Shown one piece after another: positions 1-12,239 of a DNA stretch of 64,000 nt (the first letter of the stretch is position 1; the number at the start of each line of letters is the position of its first letter). Source of the stretch: Dama dama. Taxonomy: Eukaryota; Chordata; Mammalia; Artiodactyla; Cervidae. The stretch lies in contig NC_083697.1 in the NCBI RefSeq assembly GCF_033118175.1, forward strand, positions 26,386,001 to 26,450,000, given 5' to 3'. A program made the translations under genes and the position numbers. Under the pieces are notes generated by a model. The model was not told the DNA's origin and searched no databases. It saw only the letters and a list, made by a program, of their open reading frames with translations.

Positions 1-289
1 TCTGATACAGATGTAATTCTCTATCTTTCTGTACCTCCTTCATCCTCCACCCCTTTCTACAAAATAAGTCAAATGCCCTACAAGCAGAGTTGCAGAGACT
101 GAGGACAAATAATTTCCTTTATCCTTGGTCAATGGGTTCCTCAGACAGGCTTGGGGCTCTGGAAAGAGAATATAAACATTTATTTTCTTCCCAAGGCACT
201 CCTGGCTGAGAAAGAAAAATTACACAATTGCTCAGATCTTTGAGGAGAAAAATGCTTATCTATCAGTTTTGTTTTTGGTGATGATTGGT
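1..289. other. Intergenic, nothing recognised
   Basis: Unique-looking AT-rich sequence upstream of the first LTR fragment. Short open frames here have no recognisable content. Confidence 0.5.
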
Positions 290-645
290 GTCTTAGTCTG
301 TTTGGGCTGTGTAGCAAAATACCACAGCCTGGGGGGCTGATAAACAACAGACATTTGTCTCTTGCAGTTCCGGATGTGGGGAAGTCCAAGATCAAGGCAC
401 AGCACGTGAGGGTCCTCTTCCTGGTTCAGAGCCAGCGCCTTCTCACTGTGTCTTCACGTGGTGGGAAGGGACAGGGAACTCTCCAGAGTCATTTTATTAG
501 GGCATTCATCCCATTCATGAGGGCTTCACACTCATGACCTAATCACCTCCCAAACGCCCCACTTCCTAATATCATCATATCAGGCATTAGGTTTTCAACA
601 TCTGAATTTAGGGGAGACAAAAATTTGGACCACAGTGAACATAAG
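290..645 (-). mobile_element. ERVL-MaLR (MLT1-type) LTR, antisense
   Basis: Read on the - strand this is a diverged solo LTR of the MaLR group. The + strand shows its inverted terminal part (cttagtctgtttgggctg), the Asn-Lys-like gggaagtccaagatcaagg block and the catgacctaatcacctccca block near 530-552. The LTR is non-coding; no internal region is attached. Confidence 0.8.
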
Positions 646-1473
646 CTTTTGGAAGACCACATATCATCTTGAGAACTCTTTCAAAAAATTAAAGTCCTGA
701 AACAACGAAGTGGTGAACGGGTTGAAATGAAGAATGATTTCAGCAGTATCAGGGGAGAAGCAACTCAGAAGGCAAATCATTTCCCGTTTCTGAGATAAGG
801 AGCTGATTAGAGACAAGGGGCCTTAGGATTTATGTTAGATTAGACAGTGCAGGTGGTTAGATATGTGGGCATGATTCCCGATTTCACTGAGGCTCATAGA
901 AGGGTGACGGGACAAAGTCTGGGCATGTGAACACTTTGATCCCTCACACTGCTTGTCTGAATCAATGACAGCTACTTATTGCAAGTGACAGAAATGTAAC
1001 TAAAACTAGAGTAATAAAGAGGATGTAATGGCAAGGTACCAGTGAAACTCCCAGAGCCAATACAAGGTTGAACCTTTTAAAAAGGCAAGGATTAGACCAG
1101 CTCTGGGAATTTCAATAACTAGAATGAAGGACTCAAATGCCATAAAGACTGATTCTCTGCCTCTTGCTATTTATGCTATTCACTGTTGCAGACATGTTTC
1201 TTCATATTGTGCCGTATGAAGGCATATGGCTGTGTACTCATATAATTATTACTTACTGCTCCTGTTTTAGCAATCTCAGGGAAGGACTCCGATTGGCCTG
1301 CTTGAGTCATGAGCCCATGTTTATCTTCTCCTAAAACACAGAACTGTTTTAGAAGTGGGTCAAAGAAGGTTGGTTTTTTTCAAAGAACAAATTAGAATAG
1401 GCACATGTTAATATGTATCTTTCTTTTTTGCTTGTCTTAAAAGGATATACCTTCTTCTTTCCAAAGAAGGTTG
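646..1473. other. Intergenic, nothing recognised
   Basis: AT-rich sequence between two MaLR-type LTR fragments. I recognise no gene, RNA or repeat family. Confidence 0.45.
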
Positions 1474-1785
1474 GTGTATCAGTTAACCATCACTGCAAAA
1501 CAAATCACCCCAAAACTCCATGACTTAAAACAACAGTACCTTATTTTCATGCATCTGCAGGTAGGCGGAGGGCCAGCTCATCTAGGCTCAGCTCAGTTGG
1601 GTTAGCTTTAGTCCACATTCACTCATTTTCCCTGGACCAGTGGACTGGTTGTAACCAAGGGATAGACTTCTCATGGACATGAAAGAGACACAGTAAGCAA
1701 ACCGAGACACATAATCTCATTGTATGCCTCTATTTGTGTTACATCTGTTAATATCCTTTCAACCAAAAGAAGTCATGTAACTCAG
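1474..1785 (-). mobile_element. Old LTR fragment, MaLR/MLT1-like, antisense
   Basis: The + strand carries aaatcaccccaaaactcc with gacttaaaacaacag, the complement of the conserved MLT1-like LTR end, and further right a diverged copy of the middle of such LTRs (about 1725-1785). Family assignment is from memory and moderate. Confidence 0.5.
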
Positions 1786-1794
1786 GGATTTCTG

Positions 1795-1962
1795 ACCTTT
1801 GAGATCTAATGCCTGATGATCTGGGATGGAACCTAAGTAATAAAAATAGAAATAAAATGCACAATAAATGTGATGCACTTCAATAATCCTGAAACCACCC
1901 CCTCCCCAACCAGTTCATGGAAAAATTGTCTTCCATGAAACTGGTCCCTGATGCCTAAAAAG
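1795..1962 (-). mobile_element. Non-autonomous DNA transposon fragment (hAT-like)
   Basis: It resembles one end of a widespread mammalian non-autonomous DNA element: the gatctaatgcctgatgatct motif, then aataaaatgcacaataaatg, then the terminal block ending in ggtccctgatgcc. Only this end is present. Confidence 0.5.
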
Positions 1963-2389
1963 TAGTAGATGCTGATGTAACTGAACCCACGATCAAGGAG
2001 TGGTCAGATATAGTCTGCCTGGAGAAACTGCAAAGACACATGGGAGAAGGCATGGACACAGAGTAGGGTAAAGAATTTGGAAGATTTCATGCAATCTACC
2101 ATGCAGACAGTTAACACAACTATTTTGGATTTTCAAGTGATAGTATTCTGGTTAATTATTACTCTGGGTCAGGAACTCAGAAAAGGCTCACGTGAATGAT
2201 TCTGGCTTAAGGTGACCTGTGCAGTTGCAGTCATATGATGACTAGGGTTGGACAGAGAGAGTGATGAAGCTGATGGCAGCTAGTTGGATATCTTGCCCTC
2301 ATGGCCTGACCATGGAGTCTTTCTACAAGAGTTAGTTTGGGTTCCTTATAGCATAGTCTCAGGCCTGCTTACTTTAAAAGAGAGCCTTG

Positions 2390-2885
2390 AAGAACAAATA
2401 TTCTAGCTCATGAAGTTATCATTGAAAGGCAAAGTAACTTCACTTTTGCCACTGTATTCTGTTAGTTACATCACAGCTGGTCCATATTCAGAGGAAGGAT
2501 AATCCTCTATTTCAACTTCACTTCTTGACAAGGGGGTAGCAAGCTATGATACACATTACTATGAATGTGTATCCATTGCAGAAGTGGATACACATTCATA
2601 GTAAGTGCCAAACCAGAACTACAACAGAAGTCCAATTTTCTGCTTTATCATAATGCCTGTGGCAGATGACACATTCCAAAATATAAAAATCACCAATATC
2701 TCTTACCCCACATGCTCTAGAAGCTTCCTACTTCCCTGTCAAGAAGTGAAGTTGAAATAGAGAATTATCTTTCTTTTGAATATGGACCAGCTGTGATGTA
2801 ATTGTAACTAATAGAATATAATGGCAAAAATGAAGTTACACTGCCTTCCAAGTCTCACTTCATCAGCTAGAATATTTGCTCTTAA
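2390..2885. repeat. Inverted duplication with nested perfect hairpin
   Basis: Left arm about 2390-2530 and right arm about 2737-2885 are reverse complements at roughly 85% by eye; the innermost 26 bp are identical. Inside the spacer a perfect 20-bp inverted repeat (2556-2575 and 2585-2604) flanks a 9-nt loop, and its left half is itself part of a 9-bp hairpin (2548-2556 and 2565-2573). The arms resemble the 5' part of MLT1-like LTRs (ggcaaaagtgaagtta type motif). The right arm abuts the truncated end of the BovB copy. Confidence 0.8.
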
Positions 2886-2887
2886 CA

Positions 2888-4778
2888 AACATCAAAGGGG
2901 CATTCCACCCAAAGATGGGCACAATAGAGGATAAAAATGGTAGTGACCTAGAAGACGCTGAAGGGACCAAGATGAGATGGAAAGAACACATGGAAGAACT
3001 GTATAAAAAATGATCTTAATGAACTGGATTACTACAGTGGTGTGGTTAATCACCTAGAGCCAGACATTCTGGAGTGTGAAGTCAAGTGGACTTTAAGAAG
3101 CATTGTTGTTAATAAAGTTAGTGAATGCAGTGAAATTCCAGCAGGACTATTCAAATCCCTAAAGGATCATGCCATCAAGGTTTTGCATTCATTACGTCCG
3201 CAAATCTGGAAGACCCAGCAGTGGCCACAAAACTGGAAAAGGTCAATCCTCATCCCAATTCCCAAGAAGGGTAGTACTAAAGAATGTGCTAACCATTGGA
3301 CAACTGCACTCATCTCCCATGCTAGTAAGGTCATGCTTAAAATCTTGCATGCTAGGCTTTAGCATTATGGGAACTAAGAATTTCCAGATGTCCAAGCTGG
3401 GTTTAGAAATGGAAGAGGAAGTGAAGTGAGGTGAAAGTCACTCAATCATGTCCAACTCTTTGCGACCCCAAGGACTATACAGTCCATGGAATTTTCTAGG
3501 CCAGAATACTGGAGTGGGTAGCCTTTCTCTTCTCCAGGGGATCTTCCCAACCCAGGGATCGAACCATGGTCTCCTGGATTGCAGGCAGATTTTTTACCAG
3601 CTGAGCCACAAGGGAAGCCCAAATGAAGAGGAACTAGAGATCAAATTGCCAACATTTGTTGGATTATAGAGGAAGCAAGGGAATTTCAGAAAAGCATCTA
3701 TCTCTATTTCATTGACTATGCTAAAGCCTTTGACTGTTTGGATCATGACAAACTGTGGAAAGCTCTTAGAGAGATGGGACTACCTGACCATCTTACCTGT
3801 CTCCTGAGAAACCTGTATATGGGTCAAGAAACAGCAATTAGAACCCTGTATGGAACAACTGATTGGTTCAAGATCGAGAAAGGAGTACAACAGGGCTGTC
3901 TGTTGTCACCATGTTTGTTTAACCTGTAGGCTGAGCACATCATGAGAAAGGCTGGGCTGGATGAGTTACAAGCTGGAATCAAGATAGGTGGGAGAAACAA
4001 CAACCTCAGATATGTGGATACCACCATTCTAATGGCAGAAAGCGAAGAGGAACTAAAGAGCCTCTTGAAGGGGGTGAAGGGGGAGCGTGAAAGAGCCACC
4101 TGAAGGCTAACTTAACAAAACTAAGATCATGGCATCGGCCCCATCACTGCATGGCAAATAGAAGGGGAAAAGGTGGAAGTAGAAACAGATTTCCTCTTCC
4201 TCGGCTGCAAAATCACTGTGAATGGTGACTGCAGCCATGAAGTCAGAAGATGATTGCTTCTTGACAGGAAAGCAGTGATAAACCTAGACAGAGTGTTGAA
4301 AAGCAGAGACATTACTCTGCTGACAAAGGTCTGTGTAGTCAAGGCTATGGTCTTCCCAGCGGTCACGTATGGTTGTGAGAGCTGCACCACAAAGAAAGCT
4401 GAGCGCCAAAGAATTGATGCCTTCGAACTGTGGTGTTGGAGAAGACTCTTGAAAGTCCCTTGGACTGCAAGGAGATCCAACCAGTCAATTTTAAGGGAGA
4501 TCAACCCTGAATATTCATTGGAAGGACTGAAGCTGAAGCTCCAGTATTTTGGTCGTCTGATGCAAACAGCTGACTTTTTGGAAAAGTCCCTGATGCTGGG
4601 AAAGATTGAGGGCAGATGGAGAAGAGGGCGTCACAGGAGACGGCTGGAGGGCATCACTGGACATGAACTTGGGAAAACTCTGGGAGATGATGAGGGGCAG
4701 GGAGGCCTGGCGTGCTGCAGTCCATGGGGTCACAAAGAGGTGGACATGACTGGGCAACTGAACAACAACAACAACGAT
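2888..4778 (+). mobile_element. BovB (RTE) LINE, 5'-truncated, decayed, with nested SINE
   Basis: Reverse transcriptase and 3' region of a BovB retrotransposon, read in pieces across frames. Visible parts are fingers/palm stretches (IPIPKKGSTKEC near 3260-3300; FDCLDHDKLWK with one change near 3730-3760; QQGCLLSPCLFNL near 3888-3926), followed by an in-frame stop at 3927. The catalytic YADD motif has become YVDT near 4010-4022. The C-terminal region (SCTTKKAERQRIDAFELWCW near 4378-4440) and a 3' end in an AAC-rich tail (about 4763-4778) follow. Several stops and frame changes make it non-functional. A SINE splits it at 3421-3620. Confidence 0.93.
3421..3620 (-). mobile_element. Bov-tA SINE inserted in BovB
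   Basis: Full tRNA-Glu-derived SINE in antisense: the + strand runs from gtgaaagtcactcaatc to gagccacaagggaagccc. Target-site duplications flank it: aaatggaagaggaa at 3407-3420 and aaatgaagaggaa at 3621-3633. The BovB reading (GF-R-NGRG then TRDQIAN) resumes across the site. Confidence 0.95.
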
Positions 4779-7064
4779 GAATGTGTAACTTTAGACATAG
4801 TCTCTCATCTACCAGTGTTGGTCAGTAATAGACATCACATAATATTTATCAAATGAGTGACCGAGTGACTTCTTCAGAATTCAGTTTCTTCCCCTACATG
4901 GGATTAACAATACGTAAAGAAAGTCATAAAGAATAAATGAGAAGAAAGACTTGAAGATGTTTTGAAAATTTGAAAGGACAATTATCTATGAGTATTCCTG
5001 TCCTTTTTCCTCAGTGCCTGAAACATTCTCTTTGGAATAGTCTCAATAAAGACAATTATTTTGTCCTAAATAATTTGACTTTTGTAAGAGCTGAGAGTTA
5101 TTTGAATCAGGGAAAGGACTTATGATTTCACTGAGTAATAACATTTTGGGGTCTAAAATGAGATATCATTATGATATGATGAGACTAATATTTTTAAATT
5201 GTCTGGTAACCTGTTCTGAATTATATTTCTAAGAAAAAATTGCAGAGAATATTTCAAGCAAAGGTAGGGAAATTGAAATAACTGTATGATGGCTGCAAAT
5301 AAGGGAAAATGTTCATTTGAATATTTGCTTAAAAATAGGATTAAATGCTTCCTCATCATCTCTCTTGTCTAGTATCTGGAGAAAGACTCAAGCATCATTT
5401 TTAAGATGGAGAAATTTGTCTTTTATTGATGATGAGTTGAAAATGAAAGCCAATAGGAATTAAGTAAAATAACTGAATTTACAGGTAAGAACCAGCTGTA
5501 GATTTCCAAAAGTTATTCAAAAGGCATCTTAGTTTAGTCCCCTCCATATTCATCATTTTAAGGTTAAATTATCTTGTCACTTTTTATTTATATGTGTTCT
5601 TTCCTTTTTGTAGTCTTAAAGATGGTGAATGGGAATTTAATTTTAAGTACTACTTATGTGGGTTTTTCTTTTTTACTTACAAAAAATAAATTATTTCTTA
5701 GTCACTGAAGTAAAAATGAATAAAAAGGAAAATGATTTCAGCAAATGGGGCTAATCAGTTACTGGCATTTTCTTTCTTAAAGACATATGGTAATAGTTTT
5801 CTCTATGGAAACCTCATGTATCTGTGATAAAGTGGACGGCACTGTGATACCAAATTCAGCCAAGAAGAGTCTTATGAGACTACATAGGTAATTTTGATAT
5901 TATTTTCACATATAAAGTTTTTTTAAGAAAAAGATTTTGAAATAAAATTTTGTATAATTAAGTTTTATTCCACATAATTTATATATATGTTATAATAGGA
6001 TGGATATATTTTATAAGTATATACACTAAAATTGGGTGAGAGCTTTTAAAAGGTATATATACTAGAATCATGCACCAGACTAACAGTCTATCTAATAGCA
6101 TACTTTGCTAAAAAGTTCTCCAAAGACCACTGCATACCCATTTCTTCTCAAACATGGAAGTAGTGAGCAGCTGTCAGAGATGTTTTTGGTGGCTTATGGT
6201 CTGCTTGACTTTAGGGGAAAGGCCTCCACTTAATTTCACTTCCCCACTTCCCTTTGCCCTCCTTCAGATAAGATCAAACTCAGTCCTAGACAGTTCAGAC
6301 AGCCCACGGGCTATTGCTGATTGAGCCACTGGCTGGTCCAGCCGAGGAGGATATTTTTGACATTAGCCTGACAGGAAGTTATGAGCCCTGATTGGCCTTA
6401 TATGAAAAGGCCTGGGGACTGTAGAATTCATGAATGGCTCTGATAAATGATGCAGGTTTCCATAGCATGAATAGCATGTCTAATTGCTGCTGCCTTGCTC
6501 CAGGTCCTTAGAGAGTTCAGATCCTAAACTCAAGGACCATCTCTCCTTGAGGGGCTTCTAACCTGAGACCCAGATGGGGCTGAGAGTAACTTATTCCACT
6601 AAATTTATAACTCCTATTGATTAAAATTGTGTTAATTAAGTAATTCTACTTTGTGTCTGTGTTAGAGGTATTACTGTTTATCTTGATTGCAGTGGAAAAG
6701 TTCTTTATCTCAAAGAATACAATATTAAGTGTCTTTATGAGAAGAAAATATATTCTAGAATTTAGCTTAAAAGGAAAGAAATATACAATAAACTAGCTTC
6801 AGAAGTATCTTCTGCAACTAAATGTTTGTTCAAATGTGCTGTATGACACCAGGTACTACTGAGCGAATGTTAACATAATTTTTATATTTTGTAAAAGAAG
6901 AGATATTTTTCAATAATAGGAAAAAACTGAAACCTGCTTAGACATAATAGCAGATATTGGTTTTCCAAATAAAAAAAATTTAAAGATATAACATTTAGTT
7001 TTTTAAAAAGTGCACAGTCACTTCATCTTTTCTTAACTGATGCTCAAAGATACAAGTCACTACT
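4779..7064. other. Intergenic, nothing recognised
   Basis: AT-rich DNA of about 2.3 kb. No splice-supported open frame, RNA gene or repeat family stands out. A short U6-like string near 6020 was judged coincidental. Confidence 0.45.
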
Positions 7065-7250
7065 TGTAGCTCAGTAAAGAATCTGCCTGCAATGCAGGAG
7101 ACGTGGGTTAGATTCCTAGGTTGGAAAGATTCCCTGCAGAAGGAAATGGCAACCCACTCCAGTATTCTTGCCTGGAGAGTCCCACGGACAGAGGAGCCTG
7201 GCAGGCTACATGGGGTCACAAGAGTCAGACACAACTTAGCGACTAAACCA
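7065..7250 (+). mobile_element. Bov-tA SINE
   Basis: Starts at tagctcagtaaagaatctgc with a box B-like gttagattcc, continues through the Bov-A part (caacccactccagtattctt) and ends near gcgactaaac. Diverged; tandem flanking duplication not clear. Confidence 0.9.
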
Positions 7251-7665
7251 CTACCACTCCTATTTTTTGCCCTCCAAATTATATCTCCACTCACTTTCCT
7301 AACTTTTTTTTCCATTTTACCCTTAACTCATTCTTCCTTAGCTCCACAGTTCTTAGTTCCTTTTTTCCCCTCCACATCCAGTCATCTTTGTCCTTCTTCT
7401 TTCTCTCAGACTGTTCTTTCTGTGTGCTGAATTATTTCTTTCTCCTCCACCCTGGAAATTTTTTCCTATATCAGCTTCGCTACCTTCGCGATTAACTCCA
7501 TGAAAGTAACCACAGGAAAGCCTCGTGCTTCCCACCATTTTTGTTGCCACTCCCCCTGTTCTCACTGTATCTTTCTTGGACTCTTCCAGTAGCCTCTTAA
7601 TCAGACTTCTAAATGCATACTTGCACCTCTCTAATGGACACTCCAACCAAGGTGATACCTACAAA
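7251..7665. other. Pyrimidine-rich intergenic sequence
   Basis: The + strand is rich in C and T between the SINE and an L2 fragment. It may be the diverged upstream part of the same L2, but I cannot assign it. Confidence 0.35.
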
Positions 7666-7667
7666 AA

Positions 7668-7860
7668 TTGAATCACAATATCCCCCTGCCTAAAATCCCT
7701 CACTGGGTTTCCAAAGTATTTAAGATAAATTTCAAAATTCTTAAAATGACCCATAAGTTTCTACATAATCTATCTACTATTTTCCTCTGTAACCACTGTG
7801 ATCCAGCCAGTGTGGACTGTTTTTTGTCCTGTCTTCCTCTCTTATTTTCAATCTGCCTAA
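7668..7860 (+). mobile_element. L2 LINE 3' fragment
   Basis: Diverged L2 non-coding/ORF2 end: ccctgcctaaaatccctcac, then aagataaatttcaaaattc and gtgatccagccagtgtgg, in the expected order. Confidence 0.6.
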
Positions 7861-8175
7861 ATTTTTTTTTTTTGAAAATGGAGATGATCAGAGTAGTGGT
7901 GATTCTTCATAAGTGTCTTAGGCTTATAAAAAAGAAAAGAGACTGTCCGCATGGGGGTTGAATGAAGCTCTGAAAATGGTTGGCTACTGGAGAACCCAGA
8001 AAATACTATAGTGGAAGGCATCACTTTTTCTGTAAGGTCATCTGAAGCTTTTGAAAAATACTAAAATAATACATGCTATTGTAACAACAAGAACAACATA
8101 ACTACTCAGAAGTAAACTTCAGAGATGTCTTTCCAGATTTTTCTCTGCATTTATTAGTGTATCCATAAACACAGG

Positions 8176-8264
8176 CAGATGGTGAAGGACAGGGAAGCCT
8201 GGTATGCTGCAGTCCATGGGATCTCAAAGAGTTGGACACAACTGAGTGACTGAACAATGACAAA
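8176..8264 (+). mobile_element. Short BovB/Bov-A 3' end insertion
   Basis: About 80 bp of the shared 3' end (gacagggaagcctggtatgc to actgagtgactgaac), severely 5'-truncated. Flanked by aaacacagg at 8167-8175 and 8265-8273, a target-site duplication. Confidence 0.85.
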
Positions 8265-8273
8265 AAACACAGG

Positions 8274-8689
8274 TAAGTTCTTTTTTAGACAAACACAAAT
8301 TAGAACATCTCACCCCAAAATAGCTGAACCTCAGAACAGAAGGCCAGAAATAGAGATGCGTTTATGATGGACCCCTATAAAATGTTCTGCTTGCTTTTCC
8401 TGTGGACTGTGGGGACAGTTACATGTGCCAGTCCATTTAACAGTTTAATTTCTGCCCACCCCTGAATCCAGTGTGGAAATTCAGCTTGGTCCCTGCAAAC
8501 TCCGGTACACTATCTAACAGAGTTGCTTGCTCCTTCACGGAGGAAACTGTATCACATTGAGAGAGACCTTTGTTTAGAAATCCCAGGATGAGCAGCAGTG
8601 TAACTAACTACACCTTCATCTTGGTTTTATCATCATTAAACTCTTTCCGATGCAATGCACAACAAAACACAAAGGCTTCTTACTCTATT
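8274..8689. other. Intergenic, nothing recognised
   Basis: No recognisable coding or repeat content. Confidence 0.4.
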
Positions 8690-8850
8690 TTGCATTTTTC
8701 TTGTTGCTAACAATGGGGTTGAGCTTGTTTTTATACATTTGTTGATAATGTGATTTTTCTTTGAATTGCCTACTTTTGTCTTCTACTCTGTCGGTTATTG
8801 GGTTATTTGCCTTGTATTGACTTGTAAAAGCTCATCATAATATTGAATAT
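8690..8850 (-). mobile_element. Old L1 fragment, antisense
   Basis: Resembles the complement of an L1M 3' segment: ttttgcatttttcttgttgc and then ccttgtattgacttgtaaaa with ctcatcataatattgaatat. Short and diverged. Confidence 0.45.
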
Positions 8851-9334
8851 TGGGATGGATATGGACATGTGTCGCCCAGACCCCCCTTTCAAGGAGGACC
8901 TTGTCGTCTCAGCTGCAGGGAGTACTGTTAGCCGAGAGCCGTCAGCTATCAGGTCCTTCTGGGATGGTGTCAGAAGTGAAAAGCCATGTAGCCCAAAGTC
9001 ACATCCTCACCACAGTGACTGATAGCCAAAGACTGACATGATGATTGAAAGGTTTAAAGGTCCAGCCATTCTGCCCCAATAGGATACGATCCTGACAGGT
9101 CATTTTACCTCTAGAGCTCCCTGTGTGGTCAACCAGAGTTGTTCTTTGGGTCTGTGTTGCAGTGAACTTCTCCCTTGGCCAAATCCTAAATCCTTCCCCT
9201 GCGTTCACAGGGATTAATCCAAAAATACTTCCTAACAAATATTCTGTCTCAGGTTCTGTTTCCTGGAGAATCTCTCCTGCCAAAAATATATATGTTTCAT
9301 ATGGTGTGGCAAATGTTTTCTCAGAAAATATTTC
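8851..9334. other. Unassigned moderately GC-rich segment
   Basis: GC content is higher than in the flanks, and two short open frames exist without recognisable motifs. It may be an old interspersed repeat, but I cannot name the family. Confidence 0.35.
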
Positions 9335-9705
9335 TCAGGCACATATTGCCTTAGGACCTTTGCACATTCTCTTCCTATATCACTTTACCTGTACTATCTC
9401 CTACCTCGCCTTTAGGTATCAACTAAAATGTCATATCCTTACTGAGGTCTTTCCTGTTCTTCAACCTAGATCAAGTTTCACTATTATTTTCTGTCATAGC
9501 TTCCTATGTTTTCCTTCATAGCACTTATCTCAGCTTTTAATCCTATCAATAAATTTATGTGATTATTGTTTATGCCCAAATTCTTCATCAAATTCTAAAC
9601 ACCATATGGATAATAATGTTCCTATTTTTCATCATTCTATATCCAGTTACTACCTTAGTTCCTGACACATGAAACATCTTTAATAAATACTAGTTAAATG
9701 AAAGA
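9335..9705 (+). mobile_element. L2 LINE 3' end
   Basis: L2 3' end in order: ggacctttgcacattctctt, gtatcaactaaaatgtcata, tgaggtctttcctg, cttcctatgttttcc, and the terminal aataaatactagttaaatga. Diverged and non-coding. Confidence 0.8.
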
Positions 9706-9910
9706 AGGGATGAAAAAAGGAGGGAGGGAAAGAATGAGTTCCCTTTCTAAAAAACTTTCTCAAGTATGGAAAACTTTCCAGGTACTGAGTTTCTAATATA
9801 AGCTTCACCAGCTGAAATTGTGAAACCATTCTGCATTCTTTTATTGGACCCTGAGATTATTTTGTGATATGAGCACTAGGTTTGATATAAACTAATCCTG
9901 TTCATTTCTC

Positions 9911-10706
9911 CTGGCCTCAGATATGCAGGTGACACCACCCTTATGGCAGAAAGTGAAGAGGAACTAAAAAGCCTCTTGATGAAAGTGAAAGAGGAGAGTG
10001 AAAGTTGGCTTAAAGCTCAATTTTCAGAAAACTAAGATCATGTCATCTGGTCCCATCACTTCATGGGAAATAGATGAGGAAACAGTGGAAACAGTGTCAG
10101 ACTTTATTTTTTGGTCTCCAAAATCACTGCAGATGGTGACTGCAGCCATGAAATTAAAAGATGCTTAGTCCTTGGAAGGAAAGTTATGACCAACCTAGAT
10201 AGCATATTAAAAAGCAGAGACATTACTTTGTCAACAAAGGTCCGTCTGGTCAAGGTTATGGTTTTTTCAGGGGTCATGTATGGATGTGAGAGTTGGACTG
10301 TGAAGAAAGCTGAATGCTGAAGAATTGATGCTTTTGAACTGTGGTATTGGAGAAGACTCTTGAGAGTCCCTTGGACTTCAAGGGGACCCAACCAGTCCAT
10401 CCTAAAGGAGATCAGTCCTGGGTGTTCATTGGAAGGACTGATGGTGAAACTGAAACTCCAATACTTTGGCCACCTCATGCGAAGAGTTGACTCATTGGAA
10501 AAGACCCTGATGCTGGGAGGGATTGGGGGCAGGAGGAGAAGGGGACGACAGAGGATGAGATGGCTGGATGGTATCACCGACTTGATGGACATGAGTTTGA
10601 GTAAACTCCGGGAGTCTGTGATGGACAGAGAGGCCTGGTGTGCTTCGATTCATGTGGTTGCAAAGAGTCGGACATGACTGAGCGACTGAACTGAACTGAA
10701 CTGAAT
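9911..10706 (+). mobile_element. BovB LINE, 5'-truncated at the RT active site
   Basis: Starts at cctcagatatgcaggtgaca, the RT YADD region (here YAGD), so only the thumb and C-terminal part remain. DCSHEIKRCLVLGRK (10138-10182) and MYGCESWTVKKAEC (10276-10317, then stop) are visible. The 3' end is a short gaactgaactga repeat. Better preserved than the copy at 2.9 kb but inactive. Confidence 0.93.
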
Positions 10707-12239
10707 CCTGCCCATATTTTTTTTGCAATGGGTTACTTTAAATTTATTTCAAAGAACTGCTTTTGGAACCCAGGGTTCTTCTGAATCCAATTGGAAAATC
10801 TTTATTCCATATAATTAGAACAGTATAAAAGAGGGAAAAAAGGAAGTTCTATGGTTAAGCCATTTAAAAACAGAATTAATTCCCACAGCTCAAGGCCTAA
10901 AGGGAAAAGCTAGAAAAGGGACAGAGAAAATGGGTTGTCTCATTAGATTTTGTTCAGGACCTATTATTACCAATTTAGCAGCTCACCCCTGAATTGGATT
11001 AGAGTATTACTATGATTACTAGATTTATAATATTAAGAGGGATTTATAATGTGTCATTTGAGGCTGAAATTTCTCATGATTATTTTAGCCTAGAAGCAGT
11101 AACAATACTTAATCAAGCAAAACTTTCTATTTTTTTCATGCCATTTAGCAATGTGTAGTTAAATCACATATGATTCTTGTATGATGGATAAATTTTATTA
11201 CATCCAATTTAGTAGACAGCCAGAAAGACCAAAAGCTTAATACCAAATATATTCTGCATATCACTGGGACTTGGTTAAAAACAACTTGATTATCTTCTAT
11301 TTTTAAGAGGTATATGGGCCTCAGGACACGGACTTATTTTCACATATATACAATCATTCAGAAAAGGATTTCCACATGCTAACAAGATCTTTTTTTTCCC
11401 CCAGACAAAGGGGAATAAAACTAATTTCTCATCTTTTTAGCCAATTACGTATCTACTTGCTGGGTGAGTTTGCTTCTTGGGCCATTTGTTTAATCAAATC
11501 TTGGATCAATATCTTTTATAAAATAGGATAGAAAAAAAATAGAGGACACACAGATGTCTTATCTGCTCTTCAGTTATAGCGATCTTAAAGAGGAATCCAA
11601 TTCACCAACATACTTTATTCCTTTGTCCTCTATTCTTCTATTCAGCTCTTCTTAATCACTTCTACCAAATTACTCCTAAGAGCTAAGGGGAAATAATAGA
11701 TGCCCCTTCCCCTAACTAGATGTTTGCCACTGGGGATTCTGAGGTAGAATTTTGGGGGTCAGTGAGCTTGGATTAAAAATAAGGATTATGCCTTCATTTT
11801 CAAGTACCTTGATTAAAAATTAGCTTTTATGAATGTAGGCAACAAGCCCTATAGTAGTGTTAGTACTATCTATGATTTTTTTCCAATAGAAATGGTACAT
11901 AATTGTTAAATTATTTTCCTGATATTGCAGATGTCTCTGAAGATCATTTATACCCATCATTACTTCAAAATTATGATAGTGATTAGTTTGATTTCACTTA
12001 ATGCTTCAGTGAAGAAGCACGTCTAATCGTTAGTTCACAATGTTTTTTCTAAAGTATTTTTGTAAATACATTTCAATGTAACTGGTCTACTTTTTAGCTA
12101 TGTGTTTTATTTTATACATTTACAAACACTGTTTTGAGGAGTTTTATAGGCCTTACAGGCAGCTAATGGGGTATATAGAACAATAATGATCAAGCATCTA
12201 TAAAACATTTATTTTCAAACTTCCTAGACCTAACTTTTT
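10707..12239. other. Intergenic, nothing recognised
   Basis: About 1.5 kb of AT-rich sequence with no recognisable gene, RNA or repeat. Confidence 0.45.

Noticed and set aside
2888..4778. Reverse transcriptase-like frames as host genes
   Set aside because: They are pieces of a BovB LINE with stops, a frame change, a nested SINE and a lost active site.
6005..6045. Resemblance to U6 snRNA (tatacactaaaattggg)
   Set aside because: Only about 15 bases match; the rest of the RNA, its 3' end and any promoter are absent.
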